Shown here piece after piece: positions 21,571 to 31,349 of a stretch of 64,000 nt of DNA. Each line of letters begins with the position of its first letter. Position 1 is the stretch's first letter. This DNA comes from Buxus sempervirens (lineage: Eukaryota; Streptophyta; Magnoliopsida; Buxales; Buxaceae), in the NCBI GenBank assembly GCA_947561395.2, contig OX387187.1, forward strand, positions 30,051,829 through 30,115,828. Reading direction: 5' to 3'. The notes under the pieces were generated by a model. That model searched no databases, was not told where the DNA came from, and saw nothing but the letters and a program-made list of their open reading frames with translations. A program made the translations under genes and the position numbers.

Positions 21571-22502
21571 CATGTGCTCTAATATGTGAGATATGGCTAT
21601 TTTTGATATCCTGATCATGTTTTAATGATTATATTTTATATCTGAATGAATAACATGAATCTGTGATATTTATAGCATGAGATCCGCTTTTTTCCAAAAT
21701 TTGGATTTTTCACCACTTTTGCACCTACAGCACTGTTTTCGTGATTTTTGGGATTTTAGGCTAAGATTATGGATTTATCATGATCAATATGATAGATCTA
21801 GATCTAGAAGCTTGAAAGCAAATTCTAGGGTTTCATGATGTTGTTTTTAAGTTGTTTTTTCCACTTTTGAGATAAGACCCTACGGTCTAAGTTCTCCCCT
21901 TTTGATGTTTTTTCATTAATGTGAGTATTTTTGGTTTTTTATTTCTTGATTTAACATGAAATTTGGGCTTTATCTATGTCCTGGACTGTTCAAGTTCAAT
22001 TTTGAAATATTTCATAAAAATCATATTTTTCTAGATTTCTAGAATTTGACTTGAAGCCAGATTTTTGGATTTTTCACTTTAGATTGGTTTTATTTGATTT
22101 GATCATGAAACCCTAGGAACGGTATGATCATATTTGAAAGTTCTGGATCAATCAGATTATTCATATGAAAAAACCATACATGTTTGTCTTTTTTGTGAAT
22201 TTTTGTGATTTTCATAGCAAGCCTTTTTCCTTTATTTTAACATGAACAATACCTGGCAACCACCTTGTGTGGATGAATAGGGGTGCCTAACACCTTCCCC
22301 TGTTCATAACTTAATCCCCTTACCCATCTCTGGTTGTTTTTTTAGGAGGGATATTTTGCCCTAAATTTGCCTTTTGTGCTTATTTGATATTTTGGTGTCC
22401 ATTCACACCTAGATTGAATGGTGGCGACTCTGTGTGTTTTTAATGAATCCCGCGTGATGATCAGGGAAGTCATTAAATTGATTTTTTCCCCCATGTCTCA
22501 CA

Positions 22503-23000
22503 GGTCGACTCTTGAGCACGAATAGGAGCGACTATGTCACAATATTCAGGCCCTAAACCATTGAGGACATATAGATTAATTTCATCGATTGAGAGTGGAG
22601 CATCGATGAGAGCTAACTCATCAGCAATTGTCTTTACAGAATTAAAAAATTCTGTGACTTTGTGACTACCACGCTGTATAAGAGTAAGATCCTCTTCGAG
22701 TTGCATAACTCGAGTTCTGGAACGATTGGCGTAGAGCTTGGTTAGTTTGTTCTAGGCTTGGTGAGACGTCTTGGAGTTGGCTATGAGAGGTATCACAGCA
22801 TTGGACACTGATGTAAGGATGGCACTTAGAATAAGTTTATCTTGACAAAACCAGTGGTAGTGAGCAGCAACGGTTGCAGCATTAGCAGACGTTGTTCTGG
22901 GGGAAGTGTCAGAGAATGACTGAGATGAGGATGCAGAGGCTGCAATGGGCGGAAATAGGATCAAGGGGCTCGTTAGAGAAGAGGGCTTAATCTGATACCA
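22503..23000 (-). pseudogene. Copia-type gag remnant with PBS, minus strand
   Basis: On the minus strand a TGGTATCAGATTAAG stretch (23000-22986) matches the usual initiator-Met PBS of copia elements. It is followed by a UBN2-type gag start (FPPIAASASSS... YHWFCQDKLILSAILTSVSNAVIPLI). An in-frame TAG (22754-22752) replaces the usual Trp. Then come RVMQLEEDLTLIQRGSHKVTEFFNSVKTIADELALIDAPLS and LYVLNGLGPEY. The frame is cut at 22503 by the end of element A, so A probably inserted into this copy. Sequence beyond 23000 should be its LTR, but I cannot place the far end. Confidence 0.82.
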
Positions 23001-23322
23001 TATAGAGAAATGAGAATAGAGTTCGAATGGAATGACTCACACACATTTGAATTAGCTTCTGCAGAATATATAAAGAATTACAAGACTTAAATTAATCCTA
23101 AAACTATGCTATACTATAATTACCTATGAGCTGTACACAATCACATGAGCTGATTTTGCGATCTTACAAAAATTACTTAGCGGTTACAAACTTACAATCA
23201 CAAGAGCTGATTTTCTGGGTGATTGGTGATTGTCCTTATAGGTTCAGTGTTTTGATATGGTAATATTCACGATGCTTGACAATGCGCTTAAGATTGATGT
23301 GGTTGTATAGTTATCATCCAAG
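23001..23322. other. Probable copia LTR remnant, no gene seen
   Basis: An AT-rich stretch adjoining the minus-strand copia PBS, ending CTCATTTCTCTATA on that strand. No second LTR copy is available to delimit it, and no open frame of note is present. Confidence 0.45.
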
Positions 23323-23700
23323 TTGTTCTCGCAGCTAGTAAGTGATCTCTCTTCAGTTGCAAGCTTTTCCAATTTGTGTTTAGGAATCCTTGGCCGCACG
23401 AAAAACTATGTAGAGGTCAAGATCAGAGGGAAAAAGAGTGAGAAACTCCGGGACATTGTTGCTGAACTCCTTAAGAATAACTTGCTTGTGATGAAAGCAA
23501 AGAGAGTCCTTGTGAAGCCAAGTAGTGCCACTAGTAGAAGTGATGGCACATTGTGGGAGTTCACATGGCCTCATGTGGACAAAATATCTCCATCTCTGAA
23601 GTCTGAGGTGTTTGATGACCAAGAGCACGAGTTGCCTCAGAAACAAATAGGAATATCAAATCCTGAAATTCCCAAGAATGATATGAGCTCTATACAGTAA
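23323..23700 (+). CDS. Unidentified 125-codon reading frame, possible host exon fragment
   Basis: The frame contains NYVEVKIRGKKSEKLRDIV, AELLKNNLLVMKAKRVLVKP and a TLWEFTWPHV segment, with a charged C-terminus. The composition is protein-like and unlike the surrounding retroelement code. A CTCGCAG acceptor-like site lies at 23327-23333 and another (TTTAG) near 23382. I do not recognise the family. It may be an exon of a host gene, a captured fragment or chance. It lies between a copia remnant and the 5' LTR of B. Confidence 0.4.
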   Translation: MFSQLVSDLSSVASFSNLCLGILGRTKNYVEVKIRGKKSEKLRDIVAELLKNNLLVMKAKRVLVKPSSATSRSDGTLWEFTWPHVDKISPSLKSEVFDDQEHELPQKQIGISNPEIPKNDMSSIQ

Positions 23701-24800
23701 CAATAGGTACCTTTTTTTTAATTTAGTATGAAAGAATCTTAATTTTTTTTTCTTTTTTTGGGCCCTTTTTTATATCTGTCAAGGGAAAATGATGGCCTTA
23801 AATTATAACTAAAAGAGGCCTGCTCTTCCTTTCAGGCTCATAAGGGGGTTTTTATGTAATTTTTCCATCATTTTCTTTCACAATTTTGCCTGCAATTTGT
23901 TGGAGGTAATGAGAGTTTCTAGTTACAATTCCGTGTAAAAACGTTTTTGAGCATGCTTTTTTTAAGTTTTCTTTGAAGCTCGGTTCAGATTTTAAGAGCG
24001 TATGGAAAAGCAACGCCTTCAAGGAATGGTACGGGTCATGACTCATGAATAGTATTGAGTTGAAATTCCGAACCGCCTGTGCAAACTTGTAACGAAGACG
24101 AAGACTTCAACAATTGATTGGTCTTAAGTGATTGGCTAGTAAGTTCTTTCTCGAGTAAGTTAAACTTCCGATTATTCTCTTGAGATTTTCGATTTTCTCT
24201 AGTGGTGGTTGTTGTTTTCTATACATTATATTTCCTTCTATAGAAATCTAATCTGTTGATTTGTTGCTTTTACCAGCTCCCAGAACCTTTCATATCTGTT
24301 GAGTAATCCTTGTGTTCTGTTTTCATGTATTAATTTCCTTTATCATGCATATGGTGTTTGATATATTTACACGATGAAATGATCTAGCTTCCTTTTTTTA
24401 GATTAAGAGGGCATGCTAAAATTCAGCCTTTCTGACTTGATTTTAAGCCAATTCGTTTTTTGAGCTTGAGTTGATTGTGAGTTAGGGAGATATTTTCCTT
24501 TTTGTACCTTTCGTGCATCGTTTTTACTTCGTGCAGGCATCTACAAAAGTGGTGACACATTTGGAGTATCTGTGAATTCTAAACACTAGATGGATAAAGT
24601 TGGATTGACAAACGAAGGTTTTAAAATTTGTAATTTTAGGATCAAAATCGTTAAAGAATAGTTATCCAATAATTCAATTACTAATTTGGTTTCTTTTCAA
24701 GTTATACTAGAAGACAGCCCGTGCAGTGCAGGGCATTGCATATAGAATTCAATATGCCAAGTATCCCATCTTTGAATAAGAAAGTAGACCAATTTGTTAG
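23701..24800. other. Intergenic or intronic DNA, no gene seen
   Basis: AT-rich, without long open frames or clear repeat ends. A hairpin-capable GCCCGTGCAGTGCAGGGC lies near 24717-24734. The last five bases (GTTAG) may be the left target duplication of B, but the right copy is outside the window. Confidence 0.5.
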
Positions 24801-24903
24801 TGTAGACACCCCAAATTGCACTACAAGATGAGAAAATAAAGAAAAATATTTAATTGGGATTTGAAACAGGTCAAAAAAGGTGAAAAATTAGTCAAACCTA
24901 TTC

Positions 24904-25010
24904 TGTCCGCATTTGGTATGCGGACGAGCGTGTCCGCATTTGATTTGCAGACATTACGTGACCGCATTGAAAATGCGGACAAGGCGTGTCCGCAAATCAA
25001 ATGCGCACAC
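24904..25010. repeat. TCCGCAT/ATGCGGA palindrome cluster in the LTR of B
   Basis: Four units of the form TGTCCGCAT, 4-5 bases, ATGCGGACA with 5-bp spacers (period about 28 bp), about 190 bp upstream of the TATA box. It differs from the TACGGGCA form of A mainly by CCGCA for CCGTA. Confidence 0.92.
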
Positions 25011-25196
25011 ACATAGTTTGGGCATTTTTGTAAAAATTCTTTCTTTAAGCCTTGTTACTATTTTTTTCCTCTCTCTAGGGTTTCTTCCATACCGTTTTGC
25101 CCTCATTGGGGCTCATATTTACTCCAACTCATGTTTCTAAAACTGAATTGGAACATTCTAGAACCTCTTGGGACCACCCTTGCCCTTGCTTTTGCC

Positions 25197-25205
25197 TATA
25201 AATAG
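25197..25205 (+). promoter_or_regulatory. TATA box in the LTR of B
   Basis: TATAAATAG in the same context as in A and C, followed by a GTAAGC donor 132 bp downstream. Confidence 0.85.
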
Positions 25206-26669
25206 AGGGTCTCTCCTCAAGCAAAGGGCTGAAAATTACGAAAGAGAATTGTGGCTAAGAATTGCTGAGAAATTGAAGATTGGGAAAACTCCAAGTGAAA
25301 AAGAGAATCCTTGCCTCTTTGCTTTCTTAAGTCTAGGTAAGCTTCTCTACCCTTTATTTTTAGTTTTAATTTTTAGGATAGTTCTAATCTTCTCCCTTTC
25401 TGTAGAATAAGGCATGTGTGTGATTGTAACCCCAAACCTAAATCCAAGTACCTGAAGTATCTTCTCTAGCCGTGAAAAGTGAAGAGAGTTCTATGGGAAA
25501 GAAGGACAGGAATGGATCTGTAGGGCAAACCCCCATATGCTGTAATCTTAGAACTATGTAGTTTTAATGTCTTGTTTATATTGTGTGATGATTTATTGAT
25601 GTAATATGGAGGAACACCATAGATCTATGATGTTCATAGCATTAGATCTCATTTTCCTCATAAATTTTGATTTTTCACATTGTTTTCTCCATTTTTTATG
25701 TTTTTTTATGTTTTTAATCATTTAGGCTAAGATCTTGGATCTGCCATGGTCAATATGGTAGATTTGGCATCAGAAGCCTTAAAATAACCTCTAGGGTTTC
25801 ATGAGGTGATTTTTGAGTTATTTTTTATTTTTGAGAGAAGACCCTATGGTCTAAACTCTCCCTTTTGGATATTTTTCATCAATATGGGTGAATCTGGTTC
25901 AAATCTCTTAATTAATGAGAAACCTAGACCAGATCTGTACCCCAGATGGTTTTGATTCATTCTTCAACTTTACAAAATGATTTTTGGCTTATTTTCAATT
26001 TTGAGAGAAGACCCTACGGTCTAAACTCTCCCCTTTTGATGTTTTTCGTCAACGTGAGTGTATTTGGCTTAGATTTCTTAATTAATAAGATATCTGGGCT
26101 AGATCTGTACCTTAGATTGTTCAGGTTTAATTTTTCAATATTTTGTAAAAATAATTTATTATTATTATTATGTAATTCTTAGATTTCAAGGATTTGACTT
26201 AGAGCTATATTTTTGAAGTTTTTACTTTAGATTTGTTTTCTTTATCTTGATTTTAGTCAATCATGAAGCCCAAGAAATGGTATATTCATAAGATGGATCC
26301 AGAATTAATTGGATCATTCATATGAAAAAGCCATACATTTTTTATACTTTTTCTTTTATTTTTGATTTGATTTTTATTAGTAAGCCTTTTTTTAAAACAT
26401 GAACAATACTTGGCAACCACCTTGTGTGGATGAATAGGGGTGCCTAACACCTTCCCTTATTTATAATCTAATCTCCTTACCCATCTCTGGTTTATTTTTT
26501 ATTAGAGTTATTTTTTAATCTAATTTTGGTCTTTAATATTATTTATTTTATTTGATTATTTTGGTGTCCATTCATACTTTAAAATTGAATGGTGGTGACT
26601 CCATGATTTTATTGAGCCCGTGTGATGATTAGGAAGGTCATTGAATTGATTTTTTTCCCATGTCTCACA

Positions 26670-26690
26670 ACTAGCGACTCCACTGGAGAC
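26670..26690 (+). other. Degenerate primer-binding site of B
   Basis: CTAGCGACTCCACTGGAGA directly after the LTR, compared with CTGGCGACTCCGCTGGGGA in C. The sequence fits the 3' end of a tRNA-Arg, as reported for Ogre-type elements. The tRNA assignment is from family knowledge. Confidence 0.75.
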
Positions 26691-27954
26691 CTTGTGGATT
26701 AAAGCTTGGATTTGTGTATTTGTTCATGTTTTTGTTTTATTTGGAATGCTTGTTGTTTTGTTTGTTTTTCTTGGGCATGTTTGATATGCTTTAAAATCTG
26801 ATTTATTGGTTAAAAGCTCATGGGGGTAGAAACAAGTTTAAATTTGATTTTTAGGATTGTTTCTAGAAACATGTGTAGGGGAAGGTTTATTTTTTCAAAA
26901 GCATGCTTATTTGCTGTATTTTCATGATAATATGCTTTAATTTAACCATGTTTTGATCAAGAATACGATGAACATGAGATTTGAAGGTTGAATGAATGCT
27001 GTGAATGTTTCAAGCATGATTGATTGTTTCTTTGTATAACATGATTTAATGTCCATATGCTTGTTTGGTGTTTTGTATGGATGTATGGTTAACATGAGCA
27101 TGTTTAGGTTGTTTTATTATCTTGTTTGCTTGTGTTTATTTATTTCAAATATGATGCCATATCTGCCTTGGTTTGTGAATAAAAATGTGCTTGGCTACGA
27201 AAAAGAGTGGCAAGGGTTTGGGATGTTGTGAATGCACCTTTATTTCAAATGCACTTGAGCACTTTAAATCTTTTGCACAGCCTACCCATTACCTATAGGA
27301 AGTTGAACCCGAATGTGTGTAGCTTGATCTAGAACTTTGAGCTAATGATGTGATGGCATTGTGGATCTTTGATTCTGGACATCACTAGGCTTGAGATCTA
27401 AGTTGCCATTAAACCAAAACCCAAAGCCCATATGCTTGAAGGTGGAGATACACGTTTTTCAGCTAAAGTAAACAATTACGATGGGGAAATGGGTTTGTAA
27501 TTGAGGGAAGGCCAGTTGCATGGTTCACATGGCCAAGGTATGATATGAATGCCATATTGAAGTTAAACACAAGGTAACAAGGTGATATCATTGCTTTTTT
27601 TAGAATTATCTTCATATCTTTTAAAATAAGTGCCATGGTGTCCATGTGTTTGGGATGGAATTTTTCCCAAAGAGGTTTGTATCCTAAGTTTGGTGTAGCC
27701 TATAGGAAAAGTTTTTTAAAACTCTGCTCAGAAGTCATCCTACCCAAAATCCATGTTGAAGGCAACCAAAAGTCCAAAATCCATAAATATAGTGTCCGAT
27801 TTTGGAGGGAACATGTGCCCTCATGTTTTTTTTGCAAATATAGTGTCAAATTCCACTTTGGGACAGTCTAGAAGCTTTGTCAATGGTGAACCATATGTTT
27901 GGATGTGCTATCAAAATCATTAAAATCACTTGAAAAACAAAAACAATGAAATTC

Positions 27955-28100
27955 TGTCCGTAAACCGCATTTCATTTGCGGACATGGCCTGATCGCACTT
28001 TATTTGCAGACATAGCCTGACCGCACTTTATTTGCGGACATAGCCTGACAGCATTTCATTTGCAAACACGGCTAGTCCGAACTTAGTATGCGGTTTTACG
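27955..28100. repeat. CCGCAT/TTGCGGACA palindrome cluster in the leader of B
   Basis: Four to five units with spacers TGGCC or TAGCC at a period of about 29 bp. The motif matches the LTR of B and not those of A or C. Confidence 0.9.
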
Positions 28101-28799
28101 GATTTAAGCCATTTTAGCAACTTTTGTAAACCAACTTAGTTCCTTTAACCTCTTAAGTGATATAAATAGATGATAAACACTTCAATAAGAGTAAAAAGCA
28201 TCCAAATTCTTATAAACTCACTCAAATCAAAGGGTTAAGCATGTTTATAAAATTTTTTGCCTAAGTTGAATAGGTAACTTAACTTAAAGAGTGGAAGTGA
28301 TAAAGGAAAGTGCGTTTGAATCAAAATACTCTTTAATAGAACCTCATATCACATCAATATTGCAAAACACATTCTTAAAGTGCAATCTGATGAAAAAATA
28401 AGGAAAAAGAATTTCAAATCATGTTTAAACCTCCAAAGTTTGATAAGAACAATTCAATTTAAAAATCTGTTCTTGAATAAGAAATTTCAAAAAAAAAAAA
28501 AATCAAATCTAAAGTCTTAAAAAAAAAGTAAAACATTTTTTTTATGGGCCTCTAAAAAGCCTTTGAATTTCAGATTCTCTTCAAAATTTCCGTGGGCTTC
28601 TAAAAGCCTTTGAATTTCTGATTTTTAAACCTCATAGGCCTTCTAAAGCTTTAATTTAGAAACTCATAGGACCTCTGAAAGCCTGAAATTTCAGATCTTT
28701 ATCCTCATAAGCCCCTAGAAGCTTGCGTGATTCTAGAACCCTTCATAGGCTCCTGAAAGCCTGAGTGATTTCATGAGGCTTTGGAAGCCTCGATTCCAA

Positions 28800-29042
28800 G
28801 TCATATCTTGTGGGACATGGTGGAAGCCCTAAAATATTCCAACAACTCTTTGGATGGTCTTTTTCGTACCACCCAAGTCATATATTGTGGGATATGTTGG
28901 AAGCCCTAAAATAATCCAACTTTTTGGATGGCCTTTTTCGGGCCAACCAAGTCATATCTTGTGGGACATATTGGAAGCCCTTAAATATTCCAACAACTCT
29001 TTGGATGGTCTTTTTTGTACCACCCAATTCATATCTTGTGGG
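28800..29042 (+). repeat. ~78-bp minisatellite of B leader, left part
   Basis: About three units containing CCAACAACTCTTTGGATGG, TTTTTCGTACCACCCAA and GGAAGCCCTAAAATATTCC. The array is broken by element C, whose GTGGG target duplication lies inside a unit, and resumes at 53364. Confidence 0.88.
29038..29042. repeat. Target-site duplication GTGGG, left copy (element C)
   Basis: GTGGG precedes the 5' LTR of C and is repeated at 53364-53368 after its 3' LTR. Confidence 0.95.
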
Positions 29043-29131
29043 TGTAGACACCCCAAATTGCACAATAATCATCAAAAATCATTATCTCCTTGAAAGCCAG
29101 CACAGAAATTGAAGAAAATGAGTTTTTACCT

Positions 29132-29275
29132 GTATCCGGCAACTCAGGCCGGATACAAGTACTCCTATTTGTATCTAGTGGATAAAACCGGATACAAGCA
29201 ACTCTTAGTATATCCGGCATTATATGCCGGATACATTAAGACCCTTGTGTATCCGGCCTGATATGCTGGATACAT
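29132..29275. repeat. TATCCGGC/GCCGGATA palindrome cluster, 5' LTR of C
   Basis: Four imperfect palindromes of about 25-27 bp separated by 13-14-bp spacers (period about 40 bp), ending 155 bp before the TATA box. Each arm contains CCGG. Confidence 0.93.
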
Positions 29276-29429
29276 TAGTTTTGCTCAAAAATTAGGGTTT
29301 TCCGAGAGAAATCACTTTTTACCATCATATCCCTCATTAAATGAGGGGAAATCTCGGAAACAGCCCTAGGGTTAAGGTTGGTGGGCTTTAGATATTAAGT
29401 TGTGTCTACCATCAACCCTATCCTTTGCC

Positions 29430-29438
29430 TATAAATAG
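29430..29438 (+). promoter_or_regulatory. TATA box, 5' LTR of C
   Basis: TATAAATAG followed by GAGGCTCCTCCTCAAGCAAATGG. The G-to-T change compared with A and B creates an ATG here. Confidence 0.85.
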
Positions 29439-29457
29439 GAGGCTCCTCCTCAAGCAA

Positions 29458-29532
29458 ATGGCCAAGAAGTTGGAGATCTACGAGCTCCGAGTGAAGAAGG
29501 GAACCGCTGCTGGATTGCTTCCAGAACCCCAG
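29458..29532 (+). CDS. Possible first coding exon of gag in the LTR of C
   Basis: Twenty-five codons from an ATG to a CAG/GTAAGC donor. The frame at the donor matches the frame at the acceptor before gag (TTCCCCAG, exon from 34567), so splicing would join this exon to gag without a stop at the junction. The 3' LTR keeps the same length and frame. A, B and D lack the ATG, so this start is specific to C-type elements or accidental. The predicted intron is 29533-34566. Confidence 0.45.
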
Positions 29533-31331
29533 GTAAGCCTCAAACTCTTCTTATTTTCTGTATTTACATTCCTAGATCTAGATCTCTTCTTCTACCTTTC
29601 TGTAGAATAAGGCCTTCTATGTGTGTGAAAATCCTTCCCTGGCTCAAAGTATCTCAAGACTCCCCCTAGCTGTAAAACGTGAAGGCGGGATCTAGGACAA
29701 ACGAGACTGGGGATTGACCCTAGTACTAGAACCCTTCTTTCATAAGTCTTTTGAATCTGTGAAGCCCGTTTCATATTCAAAGTACCCCATGATTATCTTG
29801 AAGAACCGTGTTTAACGGGGAGAGAGAACAAAGGGAAACGATAATGGAACGGAACCCTAGGTTGTTTTAGAACTTTATTTTGATGAATATGTATGCATGC
29901 TATGTTGTTATATTGATCTTGTATGGTTTTTTGCACTTGCACATACATAGCACTATTTTGGCGGGATAGGCTCACATTTGGGGATTTATTACATTCATTG
30001 TGATAAATCTCAAATAAATGGCCTCAATCAATTCTGGAATGTTTTTAAATGAGTTTTAAAAGATTTGGATTCATCTTGCACGAATTGCACATACTTTGTC
30101 ACAGTTTTGGATGGTTTTTATCCGAAAAAGGCTTTACTTGACAGCAACTGTACCCTGACTTCAGACACTCATAACTTCATCATCCGGATGAATTTTGGAG
30201 TGATTTCGGAACCATGGGAAAGGTGAGGCTATTTATTTCATGTCTACCAAATGTCATTAATTTCTATGAAGCAGATTTTTGACACCATTCTGCCGAAGTT
30301 GAGAGGTCATTTCAGGTCAAACTGTTGAACCTATCACTTCGAATGGGCGCCATCTGCTTGTTTTAAATCCGATTCAAGTGATTTTTCTTTCTGGGAACTC
30401 CTTTATGAGTTTATTTTTAACTCCAATTGGTTTCATAATTTTTTGATTTAAATTATGTCATGGAGAGCAGATTTACTCAGGACTACTCAACAACAGTTTT
30501 TTGGGTTAATCTGTGATCCTCAGGGCCTGTCCGGGAAGTCACCCAAGGCACATCCGAACGAGTTTTGGTATGAGGATAGTTTCTTTTGAAAGATGCCATA
30601 CAGACTTCATTCACACCAAATTTCACGGATTTCTATGGAGTAGATTTTTCTAGGTGATTTTCCAAACTTGCCTACTTGTTACTTTTGATTTTCTCCGACA
30701 GCAACTTTAAAGAGCCATAACTCTTAGAATTTCAACCGGAATTAATTGAAATTTTGCATGAGACTATTGTTTACCCTAATCTTTCAAATGGATTTGGTTT
30801 GATTTAATTTAAAATTGGATTTGAATGATTTCAAGACAAATGGCATTACTTTTTACCGAATTCCCCGGATTTGATTCAACTTGGTTTTGTGCAACTTTTG
30901 CTTTGATTTCCATCTTTTTGTGATATTTCAGAAATGAATTGACATAAAAGAGGATCCAGAATTCATTTGGATTTTCAAGTGAAGATATCATATATTTGTC
31001 CTTTTTCAAGGTTTTAATGATTTTTTAGCAAGCTTCATTTTTTCTTAGCATGAACAACACTTGGCAACCACCTTGTGTGGGTGAATGGGGGTACCTAACA
31101 CCTTCCCCCGTTCATAATCTAATCCCCTTACCCATCTCTGGATTTGATTTTCAAGTAGGGTTATTTTTACCCTAGAATGTGTCTTTTATCTCTTTTTGCT
31201 TATTTTTAATCCTTTGGTGTCCATTCACACCTAAACCTTGAATGGTGGTGACTCCCAAATTTTATGTCGAGCGCCGCATGTTGACGGAGGGATGATCATC
31301 TTCGAGTGATTTTTTTCCCATGTCTCACAAC

Positions 31332-31349
31332 TGGCGACTCCGCTGGGGA
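31332..31349 (+). other. Primer-binding site of element C
   Basis: TGGCGACTCCGCTGGGGA lies two bases after the 5' LTR. It fits the 3' end of a tRNA-Arg with CCA and is the type used by Ogre-like elements. The exact tRNA was not checked. Confidence 0.82.

Larger units (their letters stand above)
1..22502 (+). mobile_element. Element A: Tat-lineage Ty3/gypsy retrotransposon, 5' end outside window
   Basis: In order, the element shows the gag C-terminal part, protease, RT, two RNase H domains, integrase, two antisense genes, a purine tract and a 3' LTR. The 5' LTR, PBS and gag start lie to the left of the window. It is interrupted by two complete solo LTRs (1460-4811 and 15093-18154), each with a perfect 5-bp target duplication. 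The pol register is broken by one indel and by stop codons, so this copy is inactive. The tandem RNase H domains, the G-patch-like motif and the antisense genes support the Tat lineage. The bases after its end (GGTCG) may be its target duplication, but the left copy is not visible. Confidence 0.93.
20704..22502 (+). mobile_element. 3' LTR of element A
   Basis: Starts TGTAGACACCCCAAATTGCAC and ends CCCATGTCTCACA, 1799 bp. It contains a four-unit palindrome cluster (20806-20912), a TATA box (21111-21119), a CAG/GTAAGT donor near 21223 and a 155-bp tandem duplication (about 21283-21570). A PBS-like TGGCGACTC lies at 22422-22430. The ends match the LTRs of B, C and D. Confidence 0.95.
24801..26669 (+). 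mobile_element. 5' LTR of element B
   Basis: TGTAGACACCCCAAATTGCAC to CCCATGTCTCACA, 1869 bp. It has a four-unit TCCGCAT palindrome cluster, a TATA box (25197-25205), a TAG/GTAAGC donor at 25337 and one copy of the GTGAAGAGAG block. A stretch near 25800-26060 with ACCCTAYGGTCTAAACTCTCC is repeated. Confidence 0.94.
26691..29042 (+). other. Leader of element B, first part
   Basis: Long untranslated leader without convincing genes. It shares blocks with the leader of C (for example AAAAAGAGTGGCAAGG near 27199 and 32410). It contains a TTTGCGGACA palindrome cluster (27955-28100), degenerate GGGCTTCTAAAAGCC repeats (28550-28800) and the start of a ~78-bp minisatellite. By the splice-site pattern it would be intron. 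Confidence 0.65.
29043..31329 (+). mobile_element. 5' LTR of element C
   Basis: TGTAGACACCCCAAATTGCAC to CCCATGTCTCACA, 2287 bp. It has a four-unit TATCCGGC palindrome cluster, a TATA box and a CAG/GTAAGC donor at 29533. An ATG at 29458 opens 25 codons that end exactly at the donor. U5 is longer than in A, B and D. Confidence 0.95.

Noticed and set aside
24717-24734. GCCCGTGCAGTGCAGGGC hairpin as a Helitron end
   Set aside because: No CTRR end or TC start could be placed around it.
26671-29042. Possible additional gene before gag as in Ogre elements
   Set aside because: No frame above about 80 codons is conserved between the leaders of B and C.
29132-29275. Spaced palindromic repeats resembling a CRISPR array
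   Set aside because: Eukaryotic LTR context, only four imperfect units, 13-14-bp spacers and no cas genes.
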